Assembly: GCA_024195265.1 (NCBI GenBank)
Contig: JAJLRJ010000013.1
Coordinates: 10,341,332-10,405,331 of the forward strand
Reading direction: 5' to 3'
From: Dendrophyllia cribrosa
Taxonomy: Eukaryota > Cnidaria > Anthozoa > Scleractinia > Dendrophylliidae
DNA length: 64,000 bases
A program made the position numbers and the translations under genes. The number at the start of each line of letters is the position of its first letter. The first letter of the stretch is position 1. Below are positions 61,482 to 64,000 of this stretch, piece by piece. The notes beneath the pieces were generated by a model that made no database searches, had not been told where the DNA came from, and worked only from the letters and a program-made list of their open reading frames with translations.

Positions 61482-61704
61482 TTTCCCACGCGTGGGAAAC
61501 TATCTTTGTGCCATTGTGTAGATGTTATTTTAATTTAAATGCCAATCATGGTAGCTGTCATAAAAGGTGATGAGACAATAAATATTTCCACGCGCGGGAA
61601 ACTATCTTAGTGTCATTGTGTAGATGTTATTTTTAATCTTAATGCCAATCATGGTAGCTGTCATAAAAGGTGATGAGACAATAAATATTCCCACGCGTGG
61701 GAAA
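61482..61704. repeat. Two tandem units of about 100 bp bordered by three palindromes
   Basis: TTTCCCACGCGTGGGAAA (61482-61499), TTTCCACGCGCGGGAAA (61585-61601) and TTCCCACGCGTGGGAAA (about 61688-61704) punctuate repeats containing GCCAATCATGGTAGCTGTCA and AAAAGGTGATGAGACAATAA. This is iteron-like and could bind an origin- or regulator-type protein. Confidence 0.8.
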
Positions 61705-61711
61705 CCGAACC

Positions 61712-61779
61712 AATATAAACGAGAGCACCCCTCCACTGCAAGGGCAATATAAACGAGAGCACCCCTCCCCTGCAAGGGT
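61712..61779. repeat. Two 33-bp direct repeats
   Basis: CAATATAAACGAGAGCACCC followed by CTCC(A/C)CTGCAAGGG occurs at 61712 and 61745, directly after the palindromic iterons. Confidence 0.75.
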
Positions 61780-61878
61780 TTTTGTCCCTTTTTTGGTATG
61801 TCACGCAATGGGTCACGCGTGATAAGTAACGTAATGTCACACAACGTGACCCATCTTTCCAAGCACGATCTTCCAGTT

Positions 61879-62537
61879 TTATTCGTGTTTCCACATTGAG
61901 TTTTGTGGAATTTGTAGCCAGAAGTAATTGACAATAGCACGTTGTGGCCTTTTTAGTACTATCGCGTCTAAGATTTTGTAGGCTACAAATGGCATAGAGA
62001 TTCTATCCTGTAGATGTTCTTCGATGAAGTTGAAGGAATCATTTGCATGTTGTAATTCTTCGTAGGACAAGCAAGCGTAGGGTTCACAAATTTTCAGATG
62101 TTTGTTGAGATAGTTTTTGAAGTTGTAGCGTTTGGTGGGCCTTCTTTTTTGGTAATTTTGTAATCACCACCATAGAGCTCGTTATAATCAAAGGTCACAC
62201 CATCCAGAGGCTCTAGGAGCCCGCAGTTCTCACAGCAAAGTTCAGATGAAAACATCCTGAGGTTTAATTTACTTTCACAGTTTTGACAAGCTTTTATCTT
62301 TTCATTCAAAAGGGTGAAAGGTAGGTTGGGGTGGTATTGTGCCACGTGACAAAGACACTCCTTGATGTAATGAAGGCGTTCTGGCATGCTTGAACGTCGT
62401 ATTTCCTTGTTGTAGTTGTCGAGTGAGCGTAGGATGATAAATTTGTGTTCTTTATCCAGCAAATCGAGTTTGGCTTTGTATTCACCTTTAGTGTCCAAGC
62501 GTCGAACATCAGCCAGTTGTTTAGCAAACTTCTCCAT
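61879..62537 (-). pseudogene. VLTF3-like late transcription factor, one frameshift
   Basis: From the ATG at 62537 (MEKFAKQLADVRRLDTKGEY) a helical N-terminal domain of about 85 residues leads to a zinc ribbon, CQNCESKLNLRMFSSELCC and CENCG. LYGGDYKITKKEG follows. Near 62145 the coherent frame shifts by one to YNFKNYLNKHLKI, CLSYEELQHANDSFNFIEE and then RISMPFVAYKILDAIVL, ending with WLQIPQNSMWKHE at 61879. This is the ribbon-plus-helical-core layout of VLTF-3-type late factors. The gene at 31501-32064 is its shorter counterpart in the first Polinton. The role in late gene transcription is inferred from the family. Confidence 0.62.
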
Positions 62538-62615
62538 GGTAGTACACAGCTGTGTTGTCTATTCAATTGTGTGCAAATGATTTATCCTTCGAAATGTAGA
62601 GGTTAAATCCAGAAT

Positions 62616-63302
62616 TTAATCTCTCAAATCGGACTTGGATGCTGCGGTGAGAAGATTTATCTTTTTTTGAAACTCTTGTTTGACTTCCTTGCGAAGTTCG
62701 TTTTTGAGTTTCTCGAGGTCTGGCGATTGTGTTTGAGTGGCAACGTCTTTTGATGCCTTCACACCATCCCTGATTGCAGCCTTGAGTTCGTGATATTTTT
62801 CCACCTCACGAGTAATTATGGTGAATTCTGTATCACTGATCCTATTGTCTTCCAGAGCCTTTGAGACCAGCTCATTGACAGAGTTGCGTTTAGCCTGGGC
62901 CAGTGTGTAGATATTCTCGTGTTTAGTCACTTTCCGCTCTAGCCATTTGTTTGCAGTTGCAAAGCCAACTGAGGACAGCCCGCAAAGCGTGGCAACGCCG
63001 GCAAGTGCGGGACTTATAACAATGCCTAACCCGGTCAAGGCAGTGGCTAGGGCCTCTGATGACAGCCCAACAGAAAGCGACCCAAGTCCAACCGCCGAGT
63101 AATGAACTATTGATTGGGTCCGTTTGTATTTCTTTGCGACTTGCCTGTAGTGCACGGCTTCGTCAGACAACTCCTTCAGCAAGTCAGAGATCTTTTTGAG
63201 CCGGAAGTCTTCTGCATTGATTTGAGTGATCTCACGCATAGGGTAAAGTGGTTGGGTATCACTGTATTCCGGGGCCGATGGCAGCACGTTCGCAGAACTC
63301 AT
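62616..63302 (-). CDS. Two-TM membrane protein with coiled-coil tail
   Basis: A 228-residue intact ORF. The N-terminus is cytosol-like and helical (LKKISDLLKELSDEAVHYRQ). Then come hydrophobic, Gly/Ala/Ser-rich segments SAVGLGSLSVGLSSEALATA and GIVISPALAGVATLCGLSSV. A long helix LERKVTKHENIYTLAQAKRN and a charged coiled coil near the C-terminus (LEKLKNELRKEVKQEFQKKI) follow. Layout and spacing match 30893-31381, so both belong to one accessory family. The Gly-zipper-like segments could form a pore or virion-membrane anchor; unproven. The ATG at 63302 lies 39 bases after the stop of the penton gene. Confidence 0.62.
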   Translation of the reverse strand: MSSANVLPSAPEYSDTQPLYPMREITQINAEDFRLKKISDLLKELSDEAVHYRQVAKKYKRTQSIVHYSAVGLGSLSVGLSSEALATALTGLGIVISPALAGVATLCGLSSVGFATANKWLERKVTKHENIYTLAQAKRNSVNELVSKALEDNRISDTEFTIITREVEKYHELKAAIRDGVKASKDVATQTQSPDLEKLKNELRKEVKQEFQKKINLLTAASKSDLRD

Positions 63303-63341
63303 GGCAGATGTGAGTATATATATAAGATTTTTTTTATATTT

Positions 63342-64000
63342 TTAATTTATCTCAACTTCAAATTCCAAAGGCATGTCATTGAAGTCGAAGAGGTCATTGT
63401 TCTCATCCCTCACTGAAAGTGATATGCTGTTTACATAATCACCAGACGAGACGTCACGCAAGACGTTCTGTTGTGTTGATTCATAAAAAACCTTCTCAAA
63501 CGATTTTCCACGAACATCAAACCGAGCCAAAACTGTTGAAGGCTTACCATTGAGTAAGTTCTGTTCTTTATCAACCAGATCACAGTGAATAAAGTAAGTG
63601 CTTGGGGCTGTTAAACGCTTGACGAAAGTTATTAGAAACAATATAGGTCTTATGCCAAGCAATTCTGCCAGATTGTTACTAAACCTCACATTACTGTTAT
63701 TCTGAATGATCATGGCTCCGAGTGGTGTGTTTGTATCAGCTGATAGACTTAAATGTCTGTTAGCCTTGTTTAGGTTTTCAAATTCGTACGCTAATGTATC
63801 AATAGTGTAATGACCTTGAAGTAAGGTCGCGCTATGTGATGAACCAGAGGCAGGTTCTGTCGTTGTTGTAATAACTGCTTCTTCTTTCAAAGTATTCCAC
63901 GAGTTGTAAATCGAGCAAGGGATAAGCCGGATGTAATTCGGTTTCGGAAGCGGGTGATCGAAGTAGATCGTGTGAGGATTCGAAAGCGCGACGATTGTAA
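63342..64000 (-). CDS. Penton (minor capsid) protein of the third element, 5' end outside the window
   Basis: Open frame to the window edge, at least 219 codons. Visible parts are SNPHTIYFDHPLPKPNYIRL, TLLQGHYTIDTLAYEFENL, LGIRPILFLI, FIHCDLVDKEQNLLNGKPS and VLARFDVRGKSFEKVFYES, ending LFDFNDMPLEFEVEIN. The strand-rich sequence and the IHCDL motif match the penton at 15610-16356. An N-terminal portion lies outside. It heads the leftward virion gene block of this element. No frameshift was seen in the visible part. Confidence 0.7.
   Translation of the reverse strand, partial: TIVALSNPHTIYFDHPLPKPNYIRLIPCSIYNSWNTLKEEAVITTTTEPASGSSHSATLLQGHYTIDTLAYEFENLNKANRHLSLSADTNTPLGAMIIQNNSNVRFSNNLAELLGIRPILFLITFVKRLTAPSTYFIHCDLVDKEQNLLNGKPSTVLARFDVRGKSFEKVFYESTQQNVLRDVSSGDYVNSISLSVRDENNDLFDFNDMPLEFEVEIN

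Larger units (their letters stand above)
61014..61878. other. Intergenic region of the third element with palindromic iterons
   Basis: It holds three copies of a MluI-centred palindrome (TTTCCCACGCGTGGGAAA and variants) and two 33-bp direct repeats. No coding frame with motifs. It separates the rightward exonuclease and the leftward virion-side genes, whose 3' ends face each other here. Confidence 0.5.
59742..64000. mobile_element. Third Polinton-type element, left part only
   Basis: It starts with a 121-bp palindrome opening AGTAGTATAGGG, comparable to the AGTAGTAATG palindromic tip of the first Polinton. Genes: exonuclease (+), VLTF3-like (-), two-TM protein (-) and penton (-, cut by the window edge). 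The last three have counterparts in the first Polinton. The right end is not in view, so full size and target duplication cannot be checked. Confidence 0.75.

Overview
The window looks like genomic DNA of a marine invertebrate, most likely an anthozoan cnidarian such as a coral. That assignment is inference. It rests on split 72-bp leucine-rich-repeat (LRR) exons with GT/AG borders, many nested DNA transposons and MITEs, and virus-like elements of the Polinton/Maverick (adintovirus-like) kind. No rRNA, tRNA or CRISPR was seen.

The left half is a set of nested insertions that can be read layer by layer. (1) Host intronic DNA (1-104, resuming at 34526) was hit by an L1/Tx1-like LINE, which left a 17-bp target duplication (105-121 and 34509-34525). 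Its 5' half (ORF1 and endonuclease) is inverted relative to its 3' half (reverse transcriptase), the mark of twin priming. (2) A 29,014-bp Polinton (4201-33214) then inserted into the LINE reverse transcriptase, with 6-bp duplications GTTAAC and terminal inverted repeats of about 200-220 bp. (3) Inside the Polinton, a 10.2-kb CACTA/EnSpm-like transposon (18016-28219, duplication CGA) split the packaging ATPase, and a pogo-like MITE (8125-9150, duplication TA) sits just upstream of the polymerase region. (4) The CACTA-like element contains further repeats, including a 1.86-kb TTAA-flanked element and a tandem array of about 217-bp units.

The Polinton encodes a viral-type gene set. Mostly leftward are a protein-primed-type DNA polymerase B, SAP-like and zinc-finger small proteins, a retroviral-type integrase with chromodomain, a PLA2-like protein, a small DUF5679-like protein, an adenain-like protease, a pVI-like minor capsid protein, the double-jelly-roll major capsid protein, penton and other virion proteins. 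Mostly rightward are the packaging ATPase, a 681-residue fibre-like protein, a two-TM protein, a leftward VLTF3-like zinc-ribbon protein and a last unknown ORF. Two upstream sequence classes recur. A GCGTTTAAAT block lies 43-47 bp before three replication-side genes (once the MITE is discounted). A TAAC-n-TAATA-n-TATAATG block abuts the start codons of capsid genes. Several genes are broken by single frameshifts, often at homopolymers, so this copy is probably defective unless the assembly has indel errors.

The right half (34.5-59.7 kb) is host DNA holding two clear LRR exons (36527-36598, 45558-45629), one decayed one (about 34827-34901) and duplicated intron blocks. It is full of MITEs, homopolymer tracts, a 4.8-kb TTAA-flanked transposon with long inverted repeats (52426-57258) and a scrambled second Polinton lineage (39.8-44.2 kb: polymerase and integrase pseudogenes, partly inverted and pierced by LINE 3' ends). 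From 59742 to the window edge begins a third Polinton-type element. It starts with a 121-bp palindrome opening AGTAGTA, like the first Polinton, and carries a broken YqaJ-type exonuclease, a VLTF3-like gene, a two-TM protein and a penton gene that runs off the edge.
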